Counted from the first letter of the stretch, positions 21,465 to 29,759 are shown. The stretch is DNA of 64,000 nucleotides from [Anoxybacillus] calidus (GCF_013760845.1 NZ_JACDUU010000003.1:306606-370605), one strand, 5' to 3'. Notes: generated by a model from the letters alone, not told the origin. Numbers and translations are program-made.

Positions 21465-22461
21465 TGCTCTTCGCTGTTTCTAACTTTTCTAACCTTTCCC
21501 AATGTTTTAAGTGAGGGTACGGGTCAAATGACCATTCTGTGTATCCGTTATCTTTATACATTCCGTAATGAAGGTGAGGAGGGAATTTTCCTGCTGTTCC
21601 CGGCGGACCGTAGCCAGAACTTCCAACCGATCCGATAATCATTCCCGGCTCAACAATTTGTCCTTCATGCAAATAACTCGCAAAGCCATTTAAATGAGCA
21701 AAATAATGATACGTATTGTTAATATCACGAATCCCAATGCGCCATCCGCCATATTTATTCCAACCTTTTAACTCAACAATGCCATAGCAAGTTGAACGAA
21801 CTGGCACTCCATAACCAGCAAATATATCAGTTCCTTCGTGAATTCGTCTTCCACCCCAGCCTCTTGCATCGCCCCATGTATTTTTATAACTGTAATTCGT
21901 ATAAAGCGGGAGTGGAAAAGCGTGCTCGTCTAACTTTAATGTCCCATATTTCTTGTAAATTTTTACTTTCCCTAATATTAAATCGACCGTTTTGCTCCGT
22001 TGATAGTATTCCCATAACGCGATTTTTATATGTTCATGGTCGGTGCCGTAAGATTGAAGGTAGCGAGCGATGGCAAAAATGACATCTTCATCATTTTTTC
22101 TATCAGCAATACCGTCGCCGTTTCCATCTACTCCGAGCCCTCCAAATTGAGAAATCGTAAATGGGTTTGTGTCATTTTTGTCCTTGTTGAGCGGCCCTGC
22201 CCATATTTCTGGTTTTATATAAATCCCAAGTACTCCTTCAGCTGTTGGGATATCGCGGCGCACTTGGCGGACATTTCGTTCATATTGGTCGATGGCTGCA
22301 AAGTAATACCACGGAATGAAAGAAACCGCTTCCGCCTTTTTGTAAAGTTCCATTCGTTTTTCATAAATAGCATCTTGCTCTTTTGTTGCCTGCGTGGAAG
22401 CAGGGAAAAACAGAGAAAAAAACATTGCTGTGCTGGTGATAAGAGCAAATAATTTATGCAC
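21457..22461 (-). CDS. lytH: Peptidoglycan endopeptidase LytH (M23 family)
   Basis: A 334-residue secreted cell-wall hydrolase. Residues 1-25 form a signal peptide ending near STQA. The C-terminal LytM/M23 domain has zinc ligands H208 and D212 in RIHEGTDIFAG and H296/H298 in PPHLHYGMY. In B. subtilis LytH is made in the forespore and trims cortex side chains to L-alanine. It starts with GTG behind AAAGGAGT. It is divergent from lipA. Confidence 0.9.
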   Translation of the reverse strand: MHKLFALITSTAMFFSLFFPASTQATKEQDAIYEKRMELYKKAEAVSFIPWYYFAAIDQYERNVRQVRRDIPTAEGVLGIYIKPEIWAGPLNKDKNDTNPFTISQFGGLGVDGNGDGIADRKNDEDVIFAIARYLQSYGTDHEHIKIALWEYYQRSKTVDLILGKVKIYKKYGTLKLDEHAFPLPLYTNYSYKNTWGDARGWGGRRIHEGTDIFAGYGVPVRSTCYGIVELKGWNKYGGWRIGIRDINNTYHYFAHLNGFASYLHEGQIVEPGMIIGSVGSSGYGPPGTAGKFPPHLHYGMYKDNGYTEWSFDPYPHLKHWERLEKLETAKSRK

Positions 22462-22640
22462 GTTTTTTACTCCTTTCAGCCGATTTCATACTTTTAGTTT
22501 AAGGAGATTGTTCATTTTTCATAATTGATAATGATTGGTAATTATATAAAAGGAGTTTGTTCCCGCAAAAAATTTTTCCGATGTCTTTGTTTATGTTACA
22601 ATCATCTTGATATTAAACTACATATAGTGGAGTGAGATAA

Positions 22641-23543
22641 ATGGCAACGAGAGAAGAACATGTTCGTAAGCCGGAATGGTTGAAAATAAAACTAAATACA
22701 AATGAAAATTATATCGGTTTAAAGAAAATGATGCGCGAAAAACAGCTGCATACCGTATGTGAAGAAGCGAAATGCCCGAATATTCATGAATGCTGGGCGG
22801 TAAGAAGAACAGCAACATTTATGATTTTAGGGGATATTTGTACTCGGGCTTGCCGCTTTTGTGCGGTAAAAACGGGATTGCCAACAGAGCTTGATTGGCA
22901 GGAGCCAGAGCGTGTCGCAGATTCTGTTCGCTTAATGAATTTAAAGCATGTTGTCGTGACAGCAGTTGCCCGCGATGACTTAAAAGATGGTGGAGCAGCT
23001 GTTTTTGCAGAAACAGTGCGTGCAATTCGCCGCAAAAATCCGTTTACGACGATTGAAGTGCTTCCTTCCGACATGGGTGGCGTTTATGAAAACTTAAAGA
23101 TTTTAATGGATGCAAGACCAGATATTTTAAATCATAATATTGAGACGGTTCGTCGTCTTACTCCAAGAGTGCGTGCCCGTGCAACATACGAACGTTCACT
23201 GGAATTTTTGCGCCGTGCTAAAGAACTGCAACCGGATATTCCAACAAAATCAAGTATTATGATTGGACTAGGAGAAACAAAAGAAGAGATTTTAGAAGCG
23301 ATGGACGATTTGCGGGCAAATCATGTTGATATTTTAACAATTGGACAATATTTACAACCGACAAAAAAACATTTGAAAGTAGAAAAATATTATCATCCAC
23401 ATGAATTTATGGAGTTAAAGGAAATCGCTTTAAGCAAAGGATTCAGTCATTGTGAGGCAGGACCGCTCGTTCGCTCTTCTTATCATGCTGATGAGCAGGT
23501 AAATGCTGCGGCAAAGCAAAAGCAAATGAACGAAAAAGAGTAA
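22641..23543 (+). CDS. lipA: Lipoyl synthase LipA
   Basis: Radical-SAM enzyme that inserts two sulfurs into octanoyl groups on GcvH or E2 domains. The auxiliary [4Fe-4S] cluster ligands are C40, C45 and C51 in [12 protein letters not shown] and the radical-SAM cluster ligands C67, C71 and C74 in CTRACRFC. At 300 residues it has the normal length. ATG follows GGAGTGAGATAA. It links functionally to suf (cluster supply) and gcvH (acceptor). Repeat R1 copy 2 follows. Confidence 0.96.
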   Translation: MATREEHVRKPEWLKIKLNTNENYIGLKKMMREKQLHTVCEEAKCPNIHECWAVRRTATFMILGDICTRACRFCAVKTGLPTELDWQEPERVADSVRLMNLKHVVVTAVARDDLKDGGAAVFAETVRAIRRKNPFTTIEVLPSDMGGVYENLKILMDARPDILNHNIETVRRLTPRVRARATYERSLEFLRRAKELQPDIPTKSSIMIGLGETKEEILEAMDDLRANHVDILTIGQYLQPTKKHLKVEKYYHPHEFMELKEIALSKGFSHCEAGPLVRSSYHADEQVNAAAKQKQMNEKE

Positions 23544-23550
23544 AACAAAA

Positions 23551-23675
23551 CAGGAGGCTGACCAAAAAATAAAGTGTCAGACCCCACAACACAATGTATA
23601 AGACATCACATTGAATAAATAAACTATATATTGTGAAGTGCACGTGAGGTCAGACACTGATGGGTCAGTTCCCTG
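23551..23675. repeat. R1 palindromic repeat, copy 2
   Basis: CAGGAGGCTGACC ... AAAGTGTCAGACCCC ... GTGAGGTCAGACACTGATGGGTCAGTTCCCTG, 125 bases. It sits between the convergent ends of lipA and yutC. The outer arms extend into AACAGG/CCTGTT, so the fold continues beyond the core repeat and T-rich DNA follows. Confidence 0.85.
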
Positions 23676-23687
23676 TTTTTCATTTTT

Positions 23688-24386
23688 TTATTTTGTCATG
23701 GTTTGCTGTGGAGTAATTCGTTTAGCTGAACCATCATTGAAATCACGATCAATACGATCATTCATTTCGTTTATCATTTCTCCATTTGCGTTTTCACCGT
23801 CACTTAGTTTGCGGCCTTGCGGATATTTTAACATTTCTTTAATGGTCGTATCGATGATTTGATCAATGTTTCTACTATTCGCATCTAAGCGGCCGTAACG
23901 TTCAATTTCTCTTATCATGCGCGGATTGTCGGCAACGTACACGTGATAATAACGCGGGACAGCAGAAAGAGCGGTTTTCTTTACTTGGTCTGCTGTTTCA
24001 AAACGGTTTTTTGTATCCGTATCATACGCAATTAACACTTCTTCATCTGTGACAAGCGTTGCTACATCATTGACGTTTGGCAATTGTGTACATAACTTGC
24101 TGATTAAATCAGCGACTCGTTCACGGTTTAATGTAGGGATATTTGTGTAGTTGTTTGTATCCCCGGGAACCGGACTTTTTTGATGACGCACATAGCCAAA
24201 GTTCGTCATGCGTGAATCATTGCCGTTTCGTATGCCGTCATCATTATATAACTCGTTGCGATCTGTTACATTAATCGTATTTCCGCTGCGTTCAAATAGC
24301 TCATCATTATTATTTTCCGCCATTTGTGCACAGCCAAATAATGATATCGTTGCACCCATCGATAACACAAGTAACGTTTTTTTCAA
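23688..24386 (-). CDS. yutC: YhcN/YlaJ-type sporulation lipoprotein YutC
   Basis: A 232-residue lipoprotein with a lipobox FGC (acylated C19). The mature part has an Asn/Asp-rich segment, then a domain including NRERVADLISKLCTQLPNVN and TLVTDEEVLIAYDTD, typical of the YhcN/YlaJ spore lipoprotein family. The TTG at 24386 is chosen because GAGGGGG lies eight bases before it and the signal peptide then starts MKKTLLVLSMG. It is probably in the spore membrane; the function is unknown. Confidence 0.8.
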   Translation of the reverse strand: MKKTLLVLSMGATISLFGCAQMAENNNDELFERSGNTINVTDRNELYNDDGIRNGNDSRMTNFGYVRHQKSPVPGDTNNYTNIPTLNRERVADLISKLCTQLPNVNDVATLVTDEEVLIAYDTDTKNRFETADQVKKTALSAVPRYYHVYVADNPRMIREIERYGRLDANSRNIDQIIDTTIKEMLKYPQGRKLSDGENANGEMINEMNDRIDRDFNDGSAKRITPQQTMTK

Positions 24387-24496
24387 CTTTAACACCCCCT
24401 CACTTTCAGAATGGCTAACTTTAAAATATTTGATAACAGTAATTGATTGGGAATGTTTCATCATTTATGATTAAAGAGGAAGACGAGGTGAGTGGG

Positions 24497-24772
24497 ATGA
24501 TTTGTATTAACAATACATGTTATGAACTTGTAGAAAATGTGAAAAATGGGTTTAATGAAGAGGCATTTCGTGCACGTTATGCGGATATTTTAAATAAATA
24601 TGATTACATTGTTGGAGATTGGGGATACAATCAGTTACGGCTAAGAGGCTTTTTTGATGACCATAATCAAAAAGCGACATATGACACAAAAATAAGTACA
24701 TTGTCAGAGTATTTGTACGAGTACTGTAATTTCGGTTGTGCTTATTTTGTTTTGCGCAAAGTAAAAAGATAA
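24497..24772 (+). CDS. yutD: YutD family protein
   Basis: A 91-residue protein of the YutD family with the near-invariant core YDYIVGDWGYNQLRLRGFFDD and CNFGCAYFVLRK. Found across Bacilli; the function is unknown. ATG 24497 is chosen because GAGGTG lies six bases before it; a longer version from 24443 would overlap the yutC promoter region. A 47-bp tandem repeat begins four bases after the stop. Confidence 0.8.
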   Translation: MICINNTCYELVENVKNGFNEEAFRARYADILNKYDYIVGDWGYNQLRLRGFFDDHNQKATYDTKISTLSEYLYEYCNFGCAYFVLRKVKR

Positions 24773-24776
24773 ACGT

Positions 24777-24886
24777 GGGGATCAGATCTCCACTAATTTA
24801 AAGCGTTAATACGTTAATGTAATGGGGGTCAGACCCCCACTAATTTAAAGCGTTAATACGTTAATGGAGTGGGGGTCAGACCCCTA
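24777..24886. repeat. 47-bp tandem repeat with GGGGGTCAGACCCCC palindromes
   Basis: Three 15-base palindromic units begin at 24777 (GGGGATCAGATCTCC, degenerate), 24824 (GGGGGTCAGACCCCC, perfect) and 24871 (GGGGGTCAGACCCCT), exactly 47 bases apart. Between them is a near-identical spacer ACTAATTTAAAGCGTTAA followed by TACGTTAATG. The last unit overlaps the 3' end of the minus-strand gene at 24884. Confidence 0.9.
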
Positions 24887-25129
24887 TTCATCGTGTGGTG
24901 GATGAGCTCCTGGGTCTTGTCTTGGAATGTCTTGATGAAATGATTTGTATTCATAGTTAAATGCACTATGGTAGCGCTGTCCTTTTTTCCAAGGGGTGCT
25001 TTTATTTTGGACAGGCTCTGTTTTTCCGCGTGGAGAGCCATATGGACCTTCAGGCAATGTTTCTGGTATAAGAAAATTGTGCATTGCTTCTACATTGGAA
25101 AAGTCACTGTATTTTTCTTCATCTCTCAT
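24884..25129 (-). CDS. Small hydrophilic conserved-looking protein of unknown function
   Basis: An 81-residue soluble protein, acidic at the N-terminus and rich in Pro, His and Asp near the C-terminus (DIPRQDPGAHPPHDE). I do not recognise a domain. A strong ribosome site (GGAAGGTGATG) precedes the ATG, supporting a real gene. Its last codons run into the third unit of the 47-bp tandem repeat, so the C-terminus may have been altered by that repeat. It is co-directional with the gene at 25179 and could share its transcript. Confidence 0.6.
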   Translation of the reverse strand: MRDEEKYSDFSNVEAMHNFLIPETLPEGPYGSPRGKTEPVQNKSTPWKKGQRYHSAFNYEYKSFHQDIPRQDPGAHPPHDE

Positions 25130-25178
25130 AGTTCATCACCTTCCTTGCTTATACTTTCCCCGCAAGGAAGATGTGATA

Positions 25179-25445
25179 TTAGATAAATTCTTGTAAAAAT
25201 GAACGTAAATCATTGGCATCTTCTTCGCTTAAATTGTATGCATGCTCCAAATATCCAGGTTCATCTAGATCGTCTTGCCCGATAATGGCAAATCGATTGC
25301 TTTGTAAGTCTAACACTAAATATTTTCCGTAAAAACGATCGGTTTGCATAATAGCCAAATCAAATCGCTGAGTTTCCCCCATAAAGCTAACAAACCGCGT
25401 TTTTGTTTGCACCGTATCATCATAAAGGAAAAATCTTTCTCCCAT
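25179..25445 (-). CDS. DUF3055/SAV0927-like small protein
   Basis: An 88-residue alpha-beta protein (MGERFFLYDDTVQTKTRFVS to NDLRSFLQEFI). From memory it resembles the DUF3055 (SAV0927) family of Firmicutes, which has no assigned function. GGAGGTGTTTATGT precedes the ATG. It is divergent from yutE and upstream of the small gene at 24884. A domain search would settle the family. Confidence 0.6.
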   Translation of the reverse strand: MGERFFLYDDTVQTKTRFVSFMGETQRFDLAIMQTDRFYGKYLVLDLQSNRFAIIGQDDLDEPGYLEHAYNLSEEDANDLRSFLQEFI

Positions 25446-25582
25446 ACATAAACACCTCCATCATTTTCAATATCTTCATCATATCAAACGTTTTTGCCTA
25501 TGTCTGCAACAAAGAAACAGAATATTGTAAATATGTGATAAAATATACATTGTAAATGGAGATAAGAAAGGAGCACAAGGGG

Positions 25583-26020
25583 ATGTATTTCGTCGATCGG
25601 CAAAAAATTGAGGAAACATTGCAGTACATGGAAAAAGTAATGTACATCTTTAAACAACGGCAAACATGGGAATCCGAATTTGAACAATTAACCCTTGAGC
25701 GCATTGCTCACCTGTTCATTGAAGCGGTGCTCGATGTTGGAAATGCGATGATTGACGGATTTATTATGCGTGACCCGGGAAGCTACGAAGACATCATTGA
25801 TATTTTAACGGATGAAAAAGTAATTACCGCAGATAGTGCACAAGGATTAAAAGAAATTATTCAATATCGAAAAGTGCTTGTACAAAAATATACAAATATT
25901 AATCACCAAGAATTATTGGAAACGTTAACAAAACACTTTACAGCTTTAGAAGCATATCCAATAGCGATTCGCGACTATTTGCGAAATGAACTCGGTCCGG
26001 TTTCTGCCTTCCGTAACTAA
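25583..26020 (+). CDS. yutE: DUF86/HepT-like protein YutE
   Basis: A 145-residue helical protein of the DUF86 (HepT-like) family. HepT RNases carry R-x4-H-x-Y; here the motif reads RKVLVQKY (R96, Q101, Y103), with glutamine replacing the histidine. No MntA-type nucleotidyltransferase partner is nearby, so this is unlikely to be a toxin-antitoxin pair. ATG 25583 is chosen because AAGGAGCACAAGGGG lies just upstream. A 13-bp palindrome begins four bases after the stop. Confidence 0.8.
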   Translation: MYFVDRQKIEETLQYMEKVMYIFKQRQTWESEFEQLTLERIAHLFIEAVLDVGNAMIDGFIMRDPGSYEDIIDILTDEKVITADSAQGLKEIIQYRKVLVQKYTNINHQELLETLTKHFTALEAYPIAIRDYLRNELGPVSAFRN

Positions 26021-26023
26021 CTT

Positions 26024-26054
26024 ATGAAACAATTTTGTTTAAAAATTGTTTCAT
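26024..26054. promoter_or_regulatory. 13-bp perfect inverted repeat before the SufR-like gene
   Basis: ATGAAACAATTTT, a five-base GTTTA centre, AAAATTGTTTCAT. It lies between the yutE stop and the regulator start and lacks a T tract, so an operator, possibly autoregulatory, is more likely than a terminator. Confidence 0.6.
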
Positions 26055-26095
26055 TATCGCAAATCATATAAAATAGGAAGAGGATGGTGAAGGAA

Positions 26096-26737
26096 ATGGA
26101 AAGTAAGTCCTCTTCAACAAAACAGGAAATTGTAAACATGTTAAAATTCCAAAAACGCTTAACGGTCAGTGAAATGGCAAAGCAGCTAGGGATTACAGAA
26201 ATGGCGGTGCGTCGTCATTTAAATACACTGGAACGTGATCAGTTAGTACGGACAATACTTGTTCGTCAAGCGATGGGACGCCCGATGAATGTTTATGAAT
26301 TGTCAGAAAAGGGCGAAGAGCTATTTCCACAAAGCTATAAGCAAATCGCTCTCGATTTTCTAAAAGATATTGAATCTGTAGCAGGGCGAGATTTAGTAGA
26401 GAAATTGTTTCAAAACCGGAAAGAACGCATCAAACAAATGTATGAGGAACAGTTTGCAAATAAATCATTTGATGAAAAAGTGGTTGAATTAGCCCATATT
26501 CAAAATAAACAAGGCTATATGACAGAGTTGAAAAAAGATAAAGATGGCACGTATCATTTCATTGAACATCATTGTCCAATCGTTGAAGTGGCTAAAGATT
26601 ATCAAGCTGCCTGTGATTGTGAGCTGCAATTGTTTCAACAATGGTTAGGAACTTCAAAAGTGACGTCGCAAGCTTGCATGGCAAAAGGCGATGATGTTTG
26701 TCATTACGAAATCAAGAAACACGATTATGCTGAATAA
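26096..26737 (+). CDS. SufR-like winged-helix regulator with Cys-rich C-terminus
   Basis: A 213-residue DNA-binding protein. Residues 10-70 form a winged helix (RLTVSEMAKQLGITEMAVRR as the recognition region). The C-terminal part has HHCPIVEVAKDYQAAC, CDCE and GDDVCHYEI, the layout of SufR-type Fe-S sensing repressors: C160, C173, C175, C194, C202. The C160-x12-C173 spacing and the 29-residue step to C202 match what I remember of SufR, but the third SufR cysteine is not at the usual place. ATG 26096 is chosen for its GGTG site. Target genes are unknown; suf is 9-14 kb upstream. Confidence 0.75.
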   Translation: MESKSSSTKQEIVNMLKFQKRLTVSEMAKQLGITEMAVRRHLNTLERDQLVRTILVRQAMGRPMNVYELSEKGEELFPQSYKQIALDFLKDIESVAGRDLVEKLFQNRKERIKQMYEEQFANKSFDEKVVELAHIQNKQGYMTELKKDKDGTYHFIEHHCPIVEVAKDYQAACDCELQLFQQWLGTSKVTSQACMAKGDDVCHYEIKKHDYAE

Positions 26738-26777
26738 GCAAAAACGCTTTCTCAAACAGGAAGCGTTTTTGCTTTTT
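26738..26777 (+). terminator. Terminator after the SufR-like gene
   Basis: Perfect 12-bp stem GCAAAAACGCTT/AAGCGTTTTTGC followed by TTTTT. Confidence 0.9.
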
Positions 26778-26814
26778 GACAATAAATAAAACATACGATA
26801 CAGTTTTTCATGTG

Positions 26815-26931
26815 ATTGTCTAGCTCAGCTCGCAACGCCTAGTGGAAAATAACCTTCCTCCATCGAAGCGGCAAGCGCTTCTCGTCGGAAGAACATTTTC
26901 CTACGGCGTTAGGCGCTCGCCTCCGCTTTTC
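26815..26931. repeat. R2 repeat, copy a
   Basis: Begins TTGTCTAGCT and ends GCGCTCGCCTCCGCTTTTC. The ends and the AAATAACCTTCC ... GAAGAACATTTTCC inner arms are shared with the other R2 copies. It is followed after three bases by copy b. Together they fill most of the 26738-27130 gap between the regulator and yutF. Confidence 0.75.
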
Positions 26932-26934
26932 GTT

Positions 26935-27104
26935 ATTGTCTAGCTTCAGCGCTTAGCTCTCATGTGCCAAATAACCTTCCCCTCAAGCACTTCTGCGGGT
27001 GAAAAACATTTGGCTTCGAGAGAGCTAGGATGGCGACATTTCGCCGTTTGTCTACAGGTGTGGGCAGCCCTTTAGGCGAAATTGGGGCGCTTTTGCTTTT
27101 CTTT
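26935..27104. repeat. R2 repeat, copy b (with an extra segment)
   Basis: Begins ATTGTCTAGCTTCAGCGC, contains GTGCCAAATAACCTTCC and ACTTCTGCGGGTGAA as in copy d, then an extra 60-70 bases (TTCGCCGTTTGTCTACAGG and so on) before the GGGGCGCTTTTGCTTTTC end. It looks like a core R2 unit fused to part of another. Confidence 0.7.
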
Positions 27105-27130
27105 TATGTATCATAAAGGAGTGTATAGGA

Positions 27131-27901
27131 ATGAAAAAGTACAAAGGCTATTTAATTGATTTAGATGGTACGATGTATCGCGGAACGGAATGTATTGTGG
27201 AAGCGCGTGATTTTGTTAAGGAATTGCACAAACGAAACATTCCTTATTTATTTGTTACGAATAACTCATCACGCACGCCAGAACAAGTCGCAAAAAAACT
27301 TGAGAACTTTGGTATTCCAGCAACAAAAGAGCAAGTATTTACCACAAGTCAGGCAACGGCTAACTATATTTTCGAACGAAAACCTAATGCTTCTGTCTAT
27401 GTCATTGGTGAAGAAGGCATTCGCACCGCTTTAGAGGAAAAAGGGTTTACATTTGCTGAAGAAAATGCAGAATTTGTTGTTATGGGAATCGACCGCAGCA
27501 TTAACTACGAGAAATTAGCAATTGCCTGCTTGGCTGTTCGCAACGGGGCAACCTTTATTTCGACGAACGGAGATATTGCGATTCCAACAGAAAGAGGGTT
27601 ATTGCCTGGTAATGGCTCATTAACTTCCGTAGTCGCCGTATCGACACAAGTAAATCCTATCTTTATCGGCAAGCCAGAAAAAATCATTATGGAACAAGCT
27701 TTGAAAGTTTTAGGAGTTCCCCGGGAAGATACGTTAATGATTGGAGATTATTATGATACAGATATTATGGCCGGAATGAACGCTGGGATGGATACATTGC
27801 TCGTTCATACAGGGGTAACAACAAAAGAATTGCTAAAGAAATATGAAAAGCAGCCGACATATGTAGTCGATTCACTAAAAGAGTGGATGGATCGTATTTA
27901 A
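27131..27901 (+). CDS. yutF: NagD-like HAD phosphatase YutF
   Basis: A 256-residue HAD-superfamily hydrolase (NagD/NIPSNAP-type class IIA). The nucleophile and acid/base are D10 and D12 in YLIDLDGTMYRG, motif II is FVTNNSS, and motifs III/IV are GKPEKIIME and IGDYYDTDIMAGMNAGMDT. It probably dephosphorylates small phosphorylated metabolites; the substrate is unknown. ATG follows AAAGGAGTGTATAGGA. It converges on yutG across R1 copy 3. Confidence 0.9.
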   Translation: MKKYKGYLIDLDGTMYRGTECIVEARDFVKELHKRNIPYLFVTNNSSRTPEQVAKKLENFGIPATKEQVFTTSQATANYIFERKPNASVYVIGEEGIRTALEEKGFTFAEENAEFVVMGIDRSINYEKLAIACLAVRNGATFISTNGDIAIPTERGLLPGNGSLTSVVAVSTQVNPIFIGKPEKIIMEQALKVLGVPREDTLMIGDYYDTDIMAGMNAGMDTLLVHTGVTTKELLKKYEKQPTYVVDSLKEWMDRI

Positions 27902-27921
27902 GTTAACATGCCGCAATGCAA

Positions 27922-28048
27922 AAGGAGGCTGACCTAATATCAAAGTGTCACCCCCCCACACAACGCAATGTATAAGACATAATATTGGATAAATAAGCTA
28001 TATAATTGAATGTGCGTGAGGTCAGACACCTTATGCGTCAGCCTCCTT
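27922..28048. repeat. R1 palindromic repeat, copy 3
   Basis: AAGGAGGCTGACC ... GTGAGGTCAGACACC ... GCGTCAGCCTCCTT, between the convergent ends of yutF and yutG. The outermost arms AAGGAGGCTGAC and GTCAGCCTCCTT pair perfectly, consistent with a bidirectional terminator. Confidence 0.85.
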
Positions 28049-28079
28049 CAATCACAAAGTCATGAAGTTCATGCCCCTG

Positions 28080-28583
28080 TTATTCTGTATTAGCGGCGCG
28101 GTGAGCAAGACGACTTGAAGCAGCAGCGGCAATCGCACCGACAATATCATCTAAGAAAGTATGGCATTTGCCGCTCGATTTATCATTTAAGTATTTTAAG
28201 ATGCCTGGCTTTTCTTTATCAACATAACCATAGTTTGTAAAGCCAATCGAACCGTAGATGTTTACAATCGATAAGGCTAAAATTTCATCTATTCCATATA
28301 GACCCTCGTCGTTTTTGATGGTTGTTTGCAGCGGCTCATCTAACAGTCCGCTTTCCGCTAATTTGTCAAGCTGAATCCCTGTTAAAATGGCGTTTTGTAC
28401 TTCGCGTTTAGCGATAACGCGGTCAACGTTACGAATGCATTCTTCTATTTGTAAGTTAGGATGATATTTTGACTGCAAATAGTACACTAGTTCCGCAATA
28501 TCTTCAATGGTAACTCCGCGCTCCTCGAGCCATTTTCGTGCTGCTTGCTCGATTTTACTCATGATTCGTTTCTCTTCACTCAT
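28080..28583 (-). CDS. yutG: Phosphatidylglycerophosphatase A family protein YutG
   Basis: A 167-residue PgpA-family protein. The signature FLDDIVGAIAAA near the C-terminus corresponds to the family acidic motif. Bacillus members add an N-terminal helical domain (about 1-65: WLEERGVTIEDIAELVYYLQ) and are mostly soluble-looking. It is a likely phosphatidylglycerol-phosphate phosphatase or relative. ATG 28583 is chosen because AGGTG is six bases upstream; the track start at 28592 would overlap it. Confidence 0.8.
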   Translation of the reverse strand: MSEEKRIMSKIEQAARKWLEERGVTIEDIAELVYYLQSKYHPNLQIEECIRNVDRVIAKREVQNAILTGIQLDKLAESGLLDEPLQTTIKNDEGLYGIDEILALSIVNIYGSIGFTNYGYVDKEKPGILKYLNDKSSGKCHTFLDDIVGAIAAAASSRLAHRAANTE

Positions 28584-28717
28584 CATCGTCACCTATTTCT
28601 TCTAAAGTAAAAGCTTTTTAGATATATATACGTTTATTATGATAGAAATGTGATTTTTTTTACATATTCTCTTTTTCATCATTACCCCCCTTTGGAACTT
28701 TATGCAGATTTTTTGTT

Positions 28718-28745
28718 GAATATCTACATATATTTTTCATAGAGG
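28718..28745 (+). promoter_or_regulatory. Possible SigE promoter of yutH
   Basis: GAATATC (28718-28724), a 13-base gap and CATAGAGG (28738-28745) roughly fit the SigE consensus, and yutH is a spore-coat gene. The -10 overlaps the AGAGGGGGGC ribosome site, which argues against it. Confidence 0.25.
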
Positions 28746-28757
28746 GGGGCGGAAAAG

Positions 28758-29759
28758 ATGCAAAAACAGATTTATGAAAAATACGGATTAAGAACGGACA
28801 AAATTGAAAAAGCTGACGGTTATGACACATTTATCATTCAAAATTATTTGTATTTTATTGTGCCGGCAATCCATATAACAGAAGGCGAAATGACGGAATT
28901 GCATCAGATGAGCGCATATATGTTATCAAAAGGAGATACAGCAGTTGCTTCCTTTGTTCCAACGAGAACAGGCACCATCATTGCTCACATTCATGAACAA
29001 CCGATTGTTATTTTACGCAAGCATATTCAGCCGTATACGAGAGCAATCAACATAGGAAAAGAATTAGCAAAATTTCACCAACGTGGTCGGACTTATCCAT
29101 ATTCCGTGAATTATTGCAAACGAATTGGACAATGGAAAGATTTATGGGGAAAAAGGTTAGACCAGATGGAAATGTTTTGGCGCAGCAAAGTGCAAATGCA
29201 TCCAGAAAATGCGTTTGAACGAATGTTTGTTGACTCCTTCCCTTATTATTTAGGATTGACGGAAAATGCGATTCAATATTTAGTTGACACTGAACTTGAT
29301 GACGAGCCGCATACAGTTGATTGTGCGACGATTTGTCATCAGCGGTTTACAGAACGGTTGTGGAGGCAGGGAACAAAGTTGCCCACGGAATGGGTATATG
29401 ACCATTGTTCCCGCGATCTTGCGGAATGGGTTCGTTATTTTTATCATGCCAATTCATCGTTTGAAGCGGAGAAAATGAAAAGCTTTTTTGCGGAATATCA
29501 ACGGGTCACGCCGCTTACCACCTTTTCTTGGCGGCTGATTTATTCCCGGCTGTTGTTTCCGCTTCATTATTTTGAATGCATTGAAGGATATTATTTGGCT
29601 CAGGAGGAAGAGCAGAAAAGAATATATGAAGAAAGGTTGTTACACATATTAAACCACTCCAGCGAATATGAGCAATTTTTACAGGGATTTTATGATTTAG
29701 TAGAGCTTCCGGTAAAACGGTTCAACTTACCAAAAATTAAATGGCTGTCCTTTTCGTGA
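28758..29759 (+). CDS. yutH: CotS-family spore coat-associated protein YutH
   Basis: A 333-residue protein of the CotS/YutH kinase-like family (aminoglycoside-phosphotransferase fold). HIHEQPIVILRKHIQ and IGKELAKFHQRGRTYPYSVN resemble the family N-lobe and hinge. The catalytic HxD-type loop is not convincingly present, so kinase activity is doubtful. B. subtilis YutH is an inner-coat protein made in the mother cell. ATG follows AGAGGGGGGCGG. Confidence 0.85.
   Translation: MQKQIYEKYGLRTDKIEKADGYDTFIIQNYLYFIVPAIHITEGEMTELHQMSAYMLSKGDTAVASFVPTRTGTIIAHIHEQPIVILRKHIQPYTRAINIGKELAKFHQRGRTYPYSVNYCKRIGQWKDLWGKRLDQMEMFWRSKVQMHPENAFERMFVDSFPYYLGLTENAIQYLVDTELDDEPHTVDCATICHQRFTERLWRQGTKLPTEWVYDHCSRDLAEWVRYFYHANSSFEAEKMKSFFAEYQRVTPLTTFSWRLIYSRLLFPLHYFECIEGYYLAQEEEQKRIYEERLLHILNHSSEYEQFLQGFYDLVELPVKRFNLPKIKWLSFS

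Noticed and set aside
24777-24886. Possible CRISPR array
   Set aside because: The units are tandem and the spacers are nearly identical, so there are no unique spacers, and no cas genes are present.
25583-26020. HepT/MntA toxin-antitoxin system
   Set aside because: There is only the DUF86 half, the catalytic histidine is replaced and no nucleotidyltransferase gene is adjacent.
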